A stretch of 64,000 nt of DNA from Photobacterium sp. JCM 19050 (lineage in GTDB: Bacteria; Pseudomonadota; Gammaproteobacteria; Enterobacterales; Vibrionaceae): the NCBI GenBank assembly GCA_001310455.1, contig BAXG01000009.1:79083-143082 (forward strand), given 5' to 3'. The position numbers and the translations under genes are program-made. The notes beneath the pieces were generated by a model, which made no database searches, was not told the DNA's origin, and worked only from the letters and a program-made list of their open reading frames with translations. Of this stretch, positions 30,369-40,922 are shown piece after piece; the first letter of the stretch is position 1, and each line of letters starts with the position of its first letter.

Positions 30369-30641
30369 TTACAGACTTGGAAAGGTCTTCCCGGCGAGAG
30401 AGCACCAATCAAGCTTGAAGGGTCCCCAGCTTTCAACCTTGTAGTAGCCGTCGTTATGGCGGCGACCATCCTGGACGAAACTCAGTTGGATCCCCAGACC
30501 CGGCAGAGATTTGATCACGTCCTGAATGGTTCGACGAGGCCAACCGGTGACTTCAACCAAACGCGGTACGTTCGGACGCTCAATATCCTGAACTAAATAG
30601 GCGAGATAGAGACGACGTGCAAAAACTGGATTCAGTTCCAT
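30369..30641 (-). CDS. Winged-helix DNA-binding protein
   Basis: This is a small winged helix-turn-helix protein of about 90 residues, found in Vibrionaceae. From the start MELNPVFARRLYLAYLVQDI at 30641 (GGGGG ribosome site), the helix-turn-helix is RPNVPRLVEVTGWPRRTIQDVI without a separate sensor domain. In-frame start codons upstream (up to 30725) would add an unlikely extension. Its targets are unknown; it converges with the DUF1499 gene. Confidence 0.7.
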   Translation of the reverse strand: MELNPVFARRLYLAYLVQDIERPNVPRLVEVTGWPRRTIQDVIKSLPGLGIQLSFVQDGRRHNDGYYKVESWGPFKLDWCSLAGKTFPSL

Positions 30642-30803
30642 TGATACCCCCATTAATACTGGAATAAATTCCATTATTGGCCCAGTTCTGGGGGAAATGT
30701 TGCGCTTGATCAAACGTCTGACCAATCCCGTCAGACGAGTTGCCCAAAAAGAGACATATGCAACAATTCTAATGAGTTATCAACGTCGAATCCTTCCCCT
30801 CTA

Positions 30804-31277
30804 TTACAATGAAGGGTGTTTTTCGGCGAAGGTTTTCGGAGACTTCTCGAGTAGCTTTCCACCATAAAGCCCTACCAATAACCCGACGACAAAAATGACG
30901 GGTTGAATCATCCCCGAGCCTAATGCTGTCAGAGCAGGCCCCGGACAGATCCCGGCTAGCCCCCAGCCCACACCAAAAACAGCAGAGCCGCTGATTAACC
31001 GGAGTGTGAGATTGTTTCGAGCGGGTTGGGCAATCTTATCGCCATTCACTGCGCAACCACGCCGACGGATAACAAAATGATAAACGGGAGCAAACACACC
31101 AATGGCACCGGCCATGACGAATGCCAGGGAGGGGTCCCAATTGCCACTGATATCCAGAAAACCCTGAACTTTCGCCGGGTCAATCATGCCCGAGACCACC
31201 ATGCCTGTTCCAAACAGAAAGCCACATCCCAATGCAGTTAACAGAGTCAGCGCATTTTTTTGAACAGAAGAAATCAT
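30804..31277 (-). CDS. YeeE/YedE family sulfur-compound transporter (PmpB-like)
   Basis: YeeE/YedE proteins are small membrane proteins that carry thiosulfate or persulfide-type sulfur. This 157-residue partner has about four membrane helices. The repeated cysteine-bearing motif is GVGWGLAGICPGPALTALGSG (about residues 99-119), and the first repeat is GCGFLFGTGMVVSGMIDPAKV. Its ATG overlaps the stop of the upstream YeeE gene, so the two are translationally coupled. The ArsR-type regulator upstream suggests control by sulfide or persulfide. Confidence 0.85.
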   Translation of the reverse strand: MISSVQKNALTLLTALGCGFLFGTGMVVSGMIDPAKVQGFLDISGNWDPSLAFVMAGAIGVFAPVYHFVIRRRGCAVNGDKIAQPARNNLTLRLISGSAVFGVGWGLAGICPGPALTALGSGMIQPVIFVVGLLVGLYGGKLLEKSPKTFAEKHPSL

Positions 31278-31692
31278 GAGAAAAAGCCTCCGTGGCGAAG
31301 AAGGTACACGGTGATTCCCGCAGTAAACATGAAAGTAGCCGTCGCTGCGACAGACCGGAATGAAAACCGCCCGATACCGCAGATACCATGTCCACTTGTA
31401 CAGCCATTCGCTAATTTGGCTCCCACGCCAACCAACAGCCCGGCGACCAGAAGTAATGCAGTGGATGGAGAAAAGTGTTCACCCAATCCATTGATATGGT
31501 CTTTAAAAACAAAACCCGCGGCCATCATGCCAGAACAAATAACACCCGCCACAAAATGTCCTGACGCACAGGTTTCAAAAGCCCGGCAGCAATTCCGCTG
31601 ATTCCAGCAATTCTGCCATTAACTAACAGTAAAAGAGCCGCAGCCCCGCCAATCATTGCTCCGCCGACCAGAGCTGAAATGTAGTCATTCAT
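31274..31692 (-). CDS. YeeE/YedE family sulfur-compound transporter (PmpA-like, frameshifted)
   Basis: This is the first of two tandem YeeE/YedE genes. The N-terminal part MNDYISALVGGAMIGGAAAL and VNGRIAGISGIAAGLLKPV is read from the ATG at 31692. The frame is lost near 31527 (CTGGCATG should be CTG-GGC-ATG). It resumes as GMMAAGFVFKDHINGL, with the signature LANGCTSGHGICGIGRFSFR. The restored length is 139 residues. Its start overlaps the stop of the ArsR-family gene, and its end overlaps the next YeeE gene, so the three genes form one operon. Confidence 0.85.
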
Positions 31693-31999
31693 TCTTTGTT
31701 GATGCCTTAAAATCGCCGCACCAGGCTCCCTGTATAGCAGCCATCAGCGACCTAACCTTTTCATTGTCCACGCGGTAATAAACCGTCTGTGCCTCTTTGC
31801 GTGTTTCAACCATGCCTGCAGCACGCAATACCTGGAGATGCTGTGAAAATGCTGACTGGCTCAACCGACTACTTTCCAGAAGCTGCGAAACTGACGCTTC
31901 GCTCTCACACAACTGACACAAAACCATCAGGCGATCCGGGTGGGCCAGAACACGTAGTGCGTTCGCTGCATCCTGAGCCTGTTCATATAAAGCTTTCAT
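31685..31999 (-). CDS. ArsR-family regulator of the SqrR/BigR (persulfide-sensing) type
   Basis: This is a 104-residue winged-helix repressor. The start ATG at 31999 is chosen from the GGAGG site; an upstream TTG is not needed. The DNA-binding helix is SRLSQSAFSQHLQVLRAAG. Cys28 in LMVLCQLCESE and Cys94 in GAWCGDF are 66 residues apart, the same spacing as the two persulfide-sensing cysteines of SqrR and BigR, but Cys31 is an extra one. It heads the operon with two YeeE/YedE genes and has palindromes upstream, so it probably represses the operon until sulfane sulfur appears. Sensing is inferred from spacing. Confidence 0.85.
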   Translation of the reverse strand: MKALYEQAQDAANALRVLAHPDRLMVLCQLCESEASVSQLLESSRLSQSAFSQHLQVLRAAGMVETRKEAQTVYYRVDNEKVRSLMAAIQGAWCGDFKASTKNE

Positions 32000-32016
32000 T
32001 ATCGCCTCCAAGTGTT

Positions 32017-32032
32017 ATTAGATTATTCTAAT
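32017..32032 (-). promoter_or_regulatory. Palindromic operator 1 of the sulfur operon
   Basis: ATTAGA-TTAT-TCTAAT is a perfect 6-4-6 palindrome 17 bases upstream of the regulator's start codon. ArsR-family proteins bind such AT-rich palindromes near their own promoter. Confidence 0.6.
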
Positions 32033-32051
32033 TTAAAAACATCAAGTCAAA

Positions 32052-32062
32052 TCTAAATTAGA
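32052..32062 (-). promoter_or_regulatory. Palindromic operator 2 of the sulfur operon
   Basis: TCTAA-A-TTAGA repeats the half-sites of the first palindrome 19 bases further upstream. Two copies of the same half-site sequence support an operator function. Confidence 0.5.
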
Positions 32063-32255
32063 AAAAACTAATTATAATACAAGTTTCTTATGCGTAAGAA
32101 ACCCTGAGCCACAATTCGTCCCAGATTTTTCTTTGGAGAAGGCGCGTGTTGAGCAGCCTCAAGATGGTGTGGGAATAACGCTCTGGCTTGCTTTCAAATC
32201 AATGCAATGTCACTCTTATCGGCTCCCCAAAGAAGGAAGTAGAAAGGAAATCACA

Positions 32256-32601
32256 ATGACCACGGTTTACGGCATTAAAAAATTGTGACACCATCAAAAA
32301 AGCCCGTAAATGGCTGGAAGAGAACGGTATTGAGTATACCTTTCACGATTACCGAGCAAATGGCCTGACAGCAGAAATGCTTGACCGCTTTGTCTCAGAG
32401 CTGGGATGGGAGTCGCTGCTTAACAAGCGTGGAACAACTTTCCGCCAGCTTAGTGATGAACAAAAGAACGCTCTGGATGAAGCCCATGCCAAAGCACTTC
32501 TGCTCGAATATCCAGCGATGATTAAACGCCCGCTGCTGGTCACTCGTAACCAATATCATCTAGGTTTTAAACCGGCAGAATATGCCGACATCTTTAGTTA
32601 A
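32256..32601 (+). CDS. yffB: ArsC-family reductase YffB (frameshifted)
   Basis: YffB is a small thioredoxin-fold protein of the ArsC/Spx family; its substrate is not known. The start MTTVYGIKN at 32256 is followed by CDTIKKARKWLEENGIEYTF, with the conserved Cys. The raw sequence has six A where the frame requires five (32277-32282). This is the only break in the window that behaves as an extra base. The rest, HDYRANGLTAEMLDRFVSEL and LLNKRGTTFRQLSDEQK, is normal, and the end is at 32601, giving 114 residues. It lies 21 bases before dapE, as in E. coli. Confidence 0.88.
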
Positions 32602-32622
32602 GAATTACCGAAAGGAAGCTCC

Positions 32623-33754
<1,132 letters not shown>

Positions 33755-33776
33755 CCTGTTCAACCTGTTGTTTCTG

Positions 33777-33803
33777 AGCCGGGCCTGAGCGCCCGGCTTT
33801 TTA
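33777..33803 (+). terminator. Terminator of yffB-dapE
   Basis: AGCCGGGC and GCCCGGCT form an 8-bp stem with a 6-base loop followed by T residues, 22 bases after the dapE stop. Confidence 0.88.
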
Positions 33804-33938
33804 ATTTAGCCCCGTTCATAGTCCATCTATCGAGCGTCTAACTCTCAGGCACAACAGAAATTTTCACTGCACACAGGTATACTGGTTGGTAACGTTACAG
33901 ATACGGTATGTTGAATACCCGCCGGAGAGGAGGCGCAG

Positions 33939-34154
33939 ATGGAGTTTTTGACCAATCCCTGGGTAATCATTGCCATTGTACTAGCAGTGGTGATCAGCAA
34001 TATTATGGCGGTGAAATATACAGCCAATGCCAAATTCGGGATGAAAAAGAAAAAACCGGAAGATGCCTTTGCCAAGAAAGAAACTACTCCGGCAACAAAC
34101 AAGAAAAAGTCCGGCTACGATGACGATGATGACGAACCTTCCGGGTTTATTTGA
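33939..34154 (+). CDS. ypfN: UPF0370 membrane protein YpfN
   Basis: YpfN is a small inner-membrane protein of unknown function. It has 71 residues: one N-terminal membrane helix (PWVIIAIVLAVVISNIMAV), then a lysine-rich part (KFGMKKKKPEDAFAKKE) and an acidic end (DDDDDEPSGF). Start ATG at 33939 with a GGAGGCG site. Its position after dapE is conserved in gammaproteobacteria, but here a terminator lies between the two genes. Confidence 0.9.
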   Translation: MEFLTNPWVIIAIVLAVVISNIMAVKYTANAKFGMKKKKPEDAFAKKETTPATNKKKSGYDDDDDEPSGFI

Positions 34155-34168
34155 CGGTATGAAAAGCA

Positions 34169-34197
34169 AAAGGCAGCGAAGAAACGTCGCTGCCTTT
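34169..34197. terminator. Bidirectional terminator between ypfN and purC
   Basis: AAAGGCAGCGA and TCGCTGCCTTT form an 11-bp stem with a 7-base loop. It lies 15 bases after ypfN and 66 bases after the converging purC. Confidence 0.85.
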
Positions 34198-34262
34198 GTA
34201 TTTGAGTTACCCGGGTTTTAACCAACCAAGTGACGCAATCGTTTGCGTCTCGGCATTAAAAA

Positions 34263-34973
34263 TTACAGCTTGAGACCGATACGCTCAGCCACTTCAATGT
34301 AAGCTTCAACAACACCACCAAGGCCCTGGCGGAAACGGTCTTTGTCTAATTTCTTGCGGGTTTCTTTATCCCACAAACGGCAACCGTCTGGGCTGAACTC
34401 ATCACCCAGTACAATCTCACCCTCATATAAACCAAACTCAAGCTTGTAGTCCACCAGGATCATACCACCCTGATCGAACAGACCTTTCAGCACATCGTTG
34501 ACTTTAAAAGTCAGCTCTTTCATGCGTGCAAGGTGCTCGGCTTTGGCAAATTCCAACGATTCACAAAGAGACTCGTTGACCATTGGGTCATGCAGAGCAT
34601 CATTTTTCAGGAACAGTTCGAAGGTTGGCGGTGTCAGCTCTGTACCTTCCTCAATACCCAGACGGCGGCAAAGAGAACCGGCAGCAACGTTGCGAATCAC
34701 ACACTCAACCGGAATCATTTCCAGCTTTTTCACCAGCGCTTCAGTATCGGACAACAGACGGTCCATTTGAGTCGGTATGCCGGCGTCTTCCAGCTTCGTC
34801 ATAATAAAGTGGTTAAACTTATTGTTTACCTCACCCTTACGATCCAACTGCTCTACCTTCTGGCCATCAAACGCAGAAGTATCGTTGCGGAATTCCAGCA
34901 CAAAGCGCTGTTCATCATCAGTTGCAAACACTGATTTGGCTTTCCCACGATACAACTCAGCTCGCTTTTCCAT
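34263..34973 (-). CDS. purC: SAICAR synthetase PurC
   Basis: PurC joins aspartate to CAIR with ATP in purine synthesis. The 236-residue frame is intact. The start [20 protein letters not shown] carries the ATP-binding start of the family. Signature segments are [17 protein letters not shown] and [30 protein letters not shown]. No PurR box was found in its upstream region, unlike purM. It converges with ypfN and lies downstream of bamC. Confidence 0.96.
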   Translation of the reverse strand: MEKRAELYRGKAKSVFATDDEQRFVLEFRNDTSAFDGQKVEQLDRKGEVNNKFNHFIMTKLEDAGIPTQMDRLLSDTEALVKKLEMIPVECVIRNVAAGSLCRRLGIEEGTELTPPTFELFLKNDALHDPMVNESLCESLEFAKAEHLARMKELTFKVNDVLKGLFDQGGMILVDYKLEFGLYEGEIVLGDEFSPDGCRLWDKETRKKLDKDRFRQGLGGVVEAYIEVAERIGLKL

Positions 34974-35080
34974 TCACCTTATTCTCCGTTTAAGGGAAGT
35001 CACATCTGTGACCCACAAACACATCCAAACTACTCACATATACAAAGAGAGGACACCTGATGGCATCCTCTCTGGGCAAA

Positions 35081-36112
35081 TCAACTTTCTGGTGACCCGC
35101 TGAGTTCAATCGCAGCGGCAAGCGCCTGGCTCACAGCATTCAGCTTGTCCTCCGGCAACGGTTTGCCATCAGAGTCCGCGATGCTGACCGATGTCCGGTT
35201 GGTCAGGTCACCCAATTGCAGGGTGAATGTCTTGCCTCCCATATCAAGTGGGGCAATGCCGAGTTTTTCCCAGACTTCATCATCCGGACGGCTGTATTTC
35301 ACCTCGATAGTACCCTGAGAACGGTTGCGATCTTCGACAGCAAAACCCAGTTGGTCCAAAACGTCTGGCAAACGCTCCCAGAACACGTCATACGGAGCCC
35401 GGGCAATGATTACCGGCAAACCCCCCCGGTCTTTACCCATACTGATTGGAATTTGCTTAATCAGCTTAAGCGCCGCTAACCGGGCATTTTCGCGAATCTG
35501 GTCGTCATAACCCGCGGTAATGACGTTTGTCATCAATGCGGTATAACGGTCTCGGTAAATTGGCTGAGGTTCGCTTTGGCTGCCACCTTCTCGCCAGTCA
35601 GTCATCGCAATGCGCAAACCTTTGAGGTCACCACGGTCAAGGCGGGTAATTTTGTACTTCGCCGCAATCTGGTCATCATCTTCGCTGGACCAGATATACC
35701 AACCGGTATCAAGCTCGCTGTTGCCAATGGGGTTTACCGATACGCTGTCGTCTTTGAGCACTTTGGAAACGATAGGCCACAATGTGTCCATCTGGCTTGG
35801 TTCCGCCAGCCAAAGTGTCACGCCGCGCTCATCAACATCTGCACGCGCACCCGGAATCAGTGATAAAACCTGTTGTGGCGGACGGATATCAACACCACTA
35901 CCGACTGCACCACTGACTTTCACATCAGGAATTTCATAAGCGCGATTAACAACGAACTTCTGCCCCGGAAGGGTATGCCAGGCTTCTAGTCCCGGTGTTT
36001 TCAGATAGTCAAAATCGTTTTGTGCCTGGCGACGCGAAGACGCGTCACCAGAACAAGCTGACAGGGTCGCAACAACAATGGCACAAAGACCCAGCCTGTA
36101 GGTTAACTTCAT
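35081..36112 (-). CDS. bamC: Outer membrane assembly lipoprotein BamC
   Basis: BamC (NlpB) is a lipoprotein of the BAM complex that inserts outer-membrane beta-barrels. It has 343 residues. The N-terminus MKLTYRLGLCAIVVATLSAC is a signal peptide with a lipobox at Cys20. The unstructured segment NDFDYLKTPGLEAWHTLPGQ and the two helix-grip domains (VSKVLKDDSVSVNPIGN and DVLDQLGFAVEDRNRSQGT) are typical. It lies downstream of dapA with a gap of 22 bases, the conserved dapA-bamC operon. Confidence 0.95.
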   Translation of the reverse strand: MKLTYRLGLCAIVVATLSACSGDASSRRQAQNDFDYLKTPGLEAWHTLPGQKFVVNRAYEIPDVKVSGAVGSGVDIRPPQQVLSLIPGARADVDERGVTLWLAEPSQMDTLWPIVSKVLKDDSVSVNPIGNSELDTGWYIWSSEDDDQIAAKYKITRLDRGDLKGLRIAMTDWREGGSQSEPQPIYRDRYTALMTNVITAGYDDQIRENARLAALKLIKQIPISMGKDRGGLPVIIARAPYDVFWERLPDVLDQLGFAVEDRNRSQGTIEVKYSRPDDEVWEKLGIAPLDMGGKTFTLQLGDLTNRTSVSIADSDGKPLPEDKLNAVSQALAAAIELSGSPES

Positions 36113-36134
36113 TGAAAGTCCTGTTTTCGAAATC

Positions 36135-37013
36135 TTAGAGCAAACCTGAATCTTTCAGCGCTTGCAGTACAACCGGACGTGCACCTTCACTCAGTACAGT
36201 CATCGGCAGACGCATTACGCCGCTGTCAATCAGACCCAGCTCGCGAGCGGCCCATTTTACGGGAATTGGGTTAGCTTCAACAAACAGGTTCTTATGCAAC
36301 GGCATCAGTCGTTGATTGATAATGCGTGCTTCTTCAAACTGACCGGCCAGCGCAAGCTTCAACATTTTAGCCATTTCGGCAGCAGCGATGTTGTTGGTTA
36401 CGGAAATCACACCGTGACCACCGGCTTCAACAAAATCCAGGCCGGTTAAGTCATCGCCACTCAGTTGGATAAACTTGTCGCCACAAAGTTCACGGGTTTT
36501 TACGACACGAGGCACATCTCCGGTAGCATCTTTGATACCGACAATGTTGTCGAACTCTGCAAGACGGGCAACCGTTTCAGGTAGCAGGTCAACAGCGGTA
36601 CGACCCGGTACATTATAAAGAATCTGTGGCAGGTCAGTGGATTCGGAAATCGCCTTGAAGTGCTGGAAAAGCCCTTCTTGGGTAGGCTTATTGTAATACG
36701 GAGTGACGCTCAGGCAGCCGGCAACACCGGTATCTGTGAACATTTTGGCAAACGCCACGGCTTCGTGCGTCGCATTGGCACCGGCACCGGCAATCACAGG
36801 GATACGACCGTCGGAGAATTCCAGGGTTTTCAGGACAATGTTAACGTGCTCTTCAACAGTCACAGTGGCTGATTCGCCGGTAGTGCCTACCGCGACAATC
36901 GCATCAGTTCCCGCTTCTACATGATACTCAACCAGTTTTTTCAAACCGTTGTAATCGATACTGCCGTGTTCATCCATGGGCGTGATCAGCGCCGTAATGC
37001 TACCTGAAAACAT
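36135..37013 (-). CDS. dapA: 4-hydroxy-tetrahydrodipicolinate synthase DapA
   Basis: DapA condenses pyruvate with aspartate semialdehyde, the first step to diaminopimelate and lysine. It has 292 intact residues. The start [20 protein letters not shown] is typical, and the family motifs are [30 protein letters not shown] (Tyr of the catalytic triad) and [11 protein letters not shown] with the Schiff-base lysine (about residue 161). It is divergent from gcvR and is followed by bamC. Confidence 0.97.
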   Translation of the reverse strand: MFSGSITALITPMDEHGSIDYNGLKKLVEYHVEAGTDAIVAVGTTGESATVTVEEHVNIVLKTLEFSDGRIPVIAGAGANATHEAVAFAKMFTDTGVAGCLSVTPYYNKPTQEGLFQHFKAISESTDLPQILYNVPGRTAVDLLPETVARLAEFDNIVGIKDATGDVPRVVKTRELCGDKFIQLSGDDLTGLDFVEAGGHGVISVTNNIAAAEMAKMLKLALAGQFEEARIINQRLMPLHKNLFVEANPIPVKWAARELGLIDSGVMRLPMTVLSEGARPVVLQALKDSGLL

Positions 37014-37174
37014 GTCATTCTCCGCTTTTCTTCTAGACTGTCATGGTACTTTTGCGCCTGAGTAAAAACAAGCAATAGCAGCGCCCTGCTGGCACCAAAA
37101 TAGCGCTTTTTTTGCGGTTCTCAGGTAAAGGTACGCATGCTAACATCGAAAGAAAGTTCTCCTTCAGAGTAAAC

Positions 37175-37702
37175 ATGGATCAGTATCTTGTTCTCACAGC
37201 TATGGGCAGAAACCGTCCAGGCATCCTGAGTAAAATCACTCAATTGATAACAGAGTGCGGGTGCAACATTGAAGACAGCCGGCTGGCCATTTTCGGCAGC
37301 GAGTTTACTTTGCTCATGATGCTCTCCGGCAATCACAATGCCATCGCGCGGGTTGAGGTATCCCTCCCCTTGCTGGGTGCTGAGCATGATCTGCTGACAA
37401 TGATCAAACGAGCCCTCGGACATCAGCAGGAAAAAAGTGTCAGACGGTGGGCTGAAATATCCGCATCCGGCCCCGACAAACCCGGGCTTATCGACAACTT
37501 CACCCGATTTTTTGCCGAACGGGATCTTAATATCTCGTCCCTAAGTGCGCGTTCTGAAGCCGATATCGACGGTATCGTTACGCTCCAACTGCAAATGACA
37601 GTTGAGCTTTCAGACGACATTGATGAATCGACGCTGAACGCTGACCTGGAAAAAATGTGCCAATCGATCTCGGTTGACTGCCACTTTTATCTTGTCAGCT
37701 AA
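37175..37702 (+). CDS. gcvR: Glycine cleavage system transcriptional repressor GcvR
   Basis: GcvR binds GcvA and keeps the glycine cleavage genes off when glycine is low. It has 175 residues with two ACT domains: YLVLTAMGRNRPGILSKITQ near the N-terminus and EISASGPDKPGLIDNFTRFF in the second half. I chose the ATG at 37175 (MDQYLVLT), the usual N-terminus; in-frame codons upstream to 37112 make an unlikely extension. It lies between the divergent dapA and bcp, a conserved order. Confidence 0.92.
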   Translation: MDQYLVLTAMGRNRPGILSKITQLITECGCNIEDSRLAIFGSEFTLLMMLSGNHNAIARVEVSLPLLGAEHDLLTMIKRALGHQQEKSVRRWAEISASGPDKPGLIDNFTRFFAERDLNISSLSARSEADIDGIVTLQLQMTVELSDDIDESTLNADLEKMCQSISVDCHFYLVS

Positions 37703-37757
37703 CCCGCTGAAAATGACAAAAACACAGTAAAGTCAGTTCAATTTAAAAGGAAAAAAC

Positions 37758-38225
37758 ATGCAAACTCTGACCGAAGGCGCCCAAGCTCCTCAATTTTCCC
37801 TGCAAAATCAGGATGGCAACCTTGTATCGCTGGCTGATTTCAAAGGCAAGAAAGTACTGGCTTATTTCTACCCAAAAGCGATGACCCCGGGATGCACGGT
37901 TCAGGCATGTGGCCTTCGCGACAGCAAAGCCGAGCTGGATACATTAAATGTTGAAGTGTTAGGTATCAGCATCGACCCGGTCAAACGCCTGCCGAAATTT
38001 ATCGAACGCGACAACCTGAACTTTACCCTGCTTTCTGATGAAGACCATGCCGTGGCAGACCTGTTTGGTGTATGGGGTGAAAAGAAATTTATGGGCAAAG
38101 TCTATGACGGCCTGCACCGCATCAGCTTCCTGATTAACGAAGAAGGCATCATTGAGAAGGTCTTCAACAAGTTTAAAACCAAAGACCATCATGAAGTGGT
38201 GCTGAACTACCTCAAGGGTGAATAA
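37758..38225 (+). CDS. bcp: Thiol peroxidase Bcp (peroxiredoxin)
   Basis: Bcp is an atypical two-cysteine peroxiredoxin that reduces hydroperoxides with thioredoxin. It has 155 residues. The peroxidatic Cys46 lies in YFYPKAMTPGCTVQACGLRD and the resolving Cys51 follows five residues later, as in E. coli. The ATG at 37758 has an AAGGAAAA site. It follows gcvR by 55 bases and ends with its own terminator. Confidence 0.96.
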   Translation: MQTLTEGAQAPQFSLQNQDGNLVSLADFKGKKVLAYFYPKAMTPGCTVQACGLRDSKAELDTLNVEVLGISIDPVKRLPKFIERDNLNFTLLSDEDHAVADLFGVWGEKKFMGKVYDGLHRISFLINEEGIIEKVFNKFKTKDHHEVVLNYLKGE

Positions 38226-38255
38226 ACGCATTCCACCCCGGCCAACCAAGAGCAA

Positions 38256-38285
38256 AAGAGAGGTGACGTGCCTCTCTTATTTTTA
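38256..38285 (+). terminator. Terminator of bcp
   Basis: AAGAGAGG and CCTCTCTT form an 8-bp stem with a 7-base loop followed by ATTTTT. It ends directly at the stop codon of the restored converging gene. Confidence 0.85.
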
Positions 38286-39703
38286 TCAGTAAGACTTAGC
38301 CAGACTTTCCGGGTAGCCCCGTTCTGTCGCAAGCTCACAGGCCGTACGTTCAATTTCCGCCGGGTCTAAACATGCAACCAGCAGAAGTTCAGGGTTGGTT
38401 GCATTTTCAGGATGGGTAAATGCCCACCCGGATTCGGACAAGTGCCGTGCTATTTTTTGCGCACAGACAATGGCTGAAGAGGCTTGATGATTTCAGCCCG
38501 GACATAGTTCTTTCCTGCAAAACTGATGTCAGACGCACGGAGCGAAATATCATTTCCCGGCACCTGCTGCGCACCGAACAGCGGTTTCCCGCCCGGTGTC
38601 GCGGATGCAAACCCGGGAACCAACTCAGCCATATGTGCGATGGCCTCATGAGTGCGCTGCTCAACGGTTTCATCTCGCCAGCCGAGGGAGAGTTTCCGCA
38701 CCAGGTGTTCCGGTAACACCGGCTGGGAACTGGTTTCTGTGGAACGAACCCGCCCCCCATCAAACAAGGTAATGTTCTCTGTCATACCATGAAGCTGCAC
38801 GATGCCATCCGGGTAAGGGGTAAACTGCGCCATTCCCGTTGGTGTACCCCGCTCACCGTGGAAGATGACTTCCGGCCAATGTCCGGGTTGCGCCTCCCAC
38901 TTTGCCAGGTAAGCAGATTTAAACTCCACCAGCCTTTGCCGCTGGAAACCAAGCCTGTTGTCCCACTCTCCCGTCTTGTACCCGCATGCATTAACGACAA
39001 AATCAACCTGCTCGGTGCGAGTGCCTGACTGGTAGTACAGTTTCATCTCCCAGCCGCCATTTTCAACTGGCTTCAGGCTTGTCAGCCTGTGTCCGGTGAG
39101 AAGTTCACAAGACGGAGACTGGCGAAGCGCCATATTGGCCGATGCAGCAATACGGAAAAGACTGAGGCCATATTCCTGCACCAAGACCCAGGGATAAACG
39201 AATTTCGACAGATCTACGCTTTTAGCTACCGGAATCAACCAGTCATCCGGGCTTACCGGAGACTCAGGGATATCCCGGGCAGCAAGGGCCTCCAGTTTTT
39301 CGCGGTCATACAAGCGGAAATAGTCATCAGGATCCCCCAGCACGCGGTTTCTGGCATCCGTCTCAACTAACTCTCTGTAGGTGTGCTGAAGCAGCCGAAG
39401 GCGAGGTATCAGGCTTTCTACTGAACCTCCGTCGCGTGAGGGTATGGCGATAACAGTTGGGCGGTGGTTAACGGCAAAAGGAAAAGCGCGAGCTGTGTCG
39501 ACCGATTGGCTGAGAAGCGCCAGACACTGTGCATCGTCAAGTTCACGGTAAAGGTTCCCGCCTGCGTGGAGGTGACACATCGGCGGACCGTTCACAAGGC
39601 TTTCTCCCTGTTCAACCAATACGGTTTGTATACCCATACCCGCCAGGCGCAGTGCAATAGTTGAACCCGCAACACCTCCGCCAACAATGCCCACTTTTTT
39701 CAT
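38286..39703 (-). CDS. FAD-dependent oxidoreductase (frameshifted near the C-terminus)
   Basis: This is a flavoprotein of the amino-acid-oxidase/glycine-oxidase fold. The start MKKVGIVGGGVAGSTIALRL (39703) contains the FAD-binding GxGxxG motif, and VVNACGYKTGEWDN and the C-terminal ATPGGKPLFGAQQ-VPGNDI follow. The substrate is unknown. The frame ends at 38450 after LQPLSVRKK, but with one base added near 38462 it continues AQKIARHLSESGWAFTHPEN and LLLVACLDPAEIERTACELA to SLAKSY, with the stop at 38286. The extended protein has 472 residues and ends next to the bcp terminator, which supports the extension. A start at 39742 is less likely. Confidence 0.82.
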
Positions 39704-39756
39704 TCGCAATCCGCCACTCCAGCCAGCTTGCATGCCACACACCCCATCGCAAACAG

Positions 39757-39783
39757 CAAAAGAGGGCCTTAGGCCTCTTGAAA
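39757..39783 (-). terminator. Possible terminator of perM
   Basis: An imperfect GC-rich inverted repeat (AGAGGGCC / GGCCTCT) with a short T-run on the minus strand lies 52 bases after the restored perM stop. Confidence 0.45.
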
Positions 39784-39834
39784 AGATGATAGATACACGG
39801 TTACTTAGCCGTTGTAAATATTTAGAGCAATCGG

Positions 39835-40903
39835 TCAGGCAATGGCGTCTTCTTCTGCATCAGGGGAAGGAATCGCATTTATGACAGCCTTCACAAGGGT
39901 GGCGAGAGGAATCGCGAAGAATACCCCCAGAACCCCCACAGTCCGCCAAATACTAAGACCGACACGATGATGGCAACCGGGTGGAGGTTTACTGCCTCAG
40001 AGAACAGAACCGGAACCAGCACATTACCATCCAGCGCCTGGATGATGCCGTATGCCACCATCAGCGACCAAAAATCCGGGCTCACGCCCCACTGGAAAAG
40101 GCCAACGACTGCAATCGGGACAGTCACAGCCGCTGCACCAATATACGGAATCAATACAGAGAAGCCGGTCAGTACACTGAGCAGGGCAGCGTAGCGCAGA
40201 TCCAAGATGGCAAAGGTGACATAACTGACCGCACCCACAATCACAATTTCAGTAACCTTGCCACGGATGTAGTTGGAAATCTGTTGGTTCATCTCCTCCC
40301 CGACCTTGGTTGCAAGCCGTCGCTCTTTGGGCAGGAAACGTTTGAACATCATCAGCATTTCCTGCTTGTCTTTCAGCAAGAAGAACACCAGCAAAGGGAC
40401 AAGAATGAGGTATACCGCAAGCGCTGCGAGGTTAATCAGGGAAGCCAGCGAGCTTTTCACCACGGTTTCACCCAGACCAAGAACGCGGGTTTGAATGGTA
40501 TCCACCAACGCGGCAACCATATCCGGCTTAATAAGCTCCGGATAGCGATCTGGCAAGTGGTCAAGGAATCCCTGTAACCCGCTGAACATTTTCGGGGTGT
40601 CCGACACCAGGTTGATCACCTGATTCCAGATAGTTGGCAGCAAGCGAGGATTGCCATCAGCATCACACCGACAAAAAGGGTCAGGACAATAATGACTGAC
40701 GGTGTGCGGGGTAATCCGGTTCGAACCATCCGGGCAACCGGCCACTCAAGCAGGTATGCCAACACAATGGCAACAAGAAGGGGAGCGATAAGGTTGCCGA
40801 AAAAATAAATAATGGCGAACCCTACAGCAAGGATAGCGACAAGGCTGACCGTGTTAGGGTCAGAAAAACGACGCTTATACCAGCGGTTAAACATCTCAAT
40901 CAT
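39835..40903 (-). CDS. perM: AI-2E family transporter PerM (two frameshifts)
   Basis: PerM is an inner-membrane protein of the AI-2 exporter (TqsA/PerM) family, with about seven membrane helices; its substrate is not settled. It starts MIEMFNRWYKRRFSDPNTVS at 40903. The first frame is lost near 40640 (CTCGCTTGCTG lacks one T) and resumes as LLPTIWNQVINLVSDTPKMF. The second break near 39925 lies in a run of G and hides the end VFFAIPLATLVKAVINAIPS to DAEEDAIA, with the stop at 39835. The restored length is 356 residues (E. coli 353). Confidence 0.9.
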
Positions 40904-40922
40904 AGTTAGAGCTCGTAATCCT

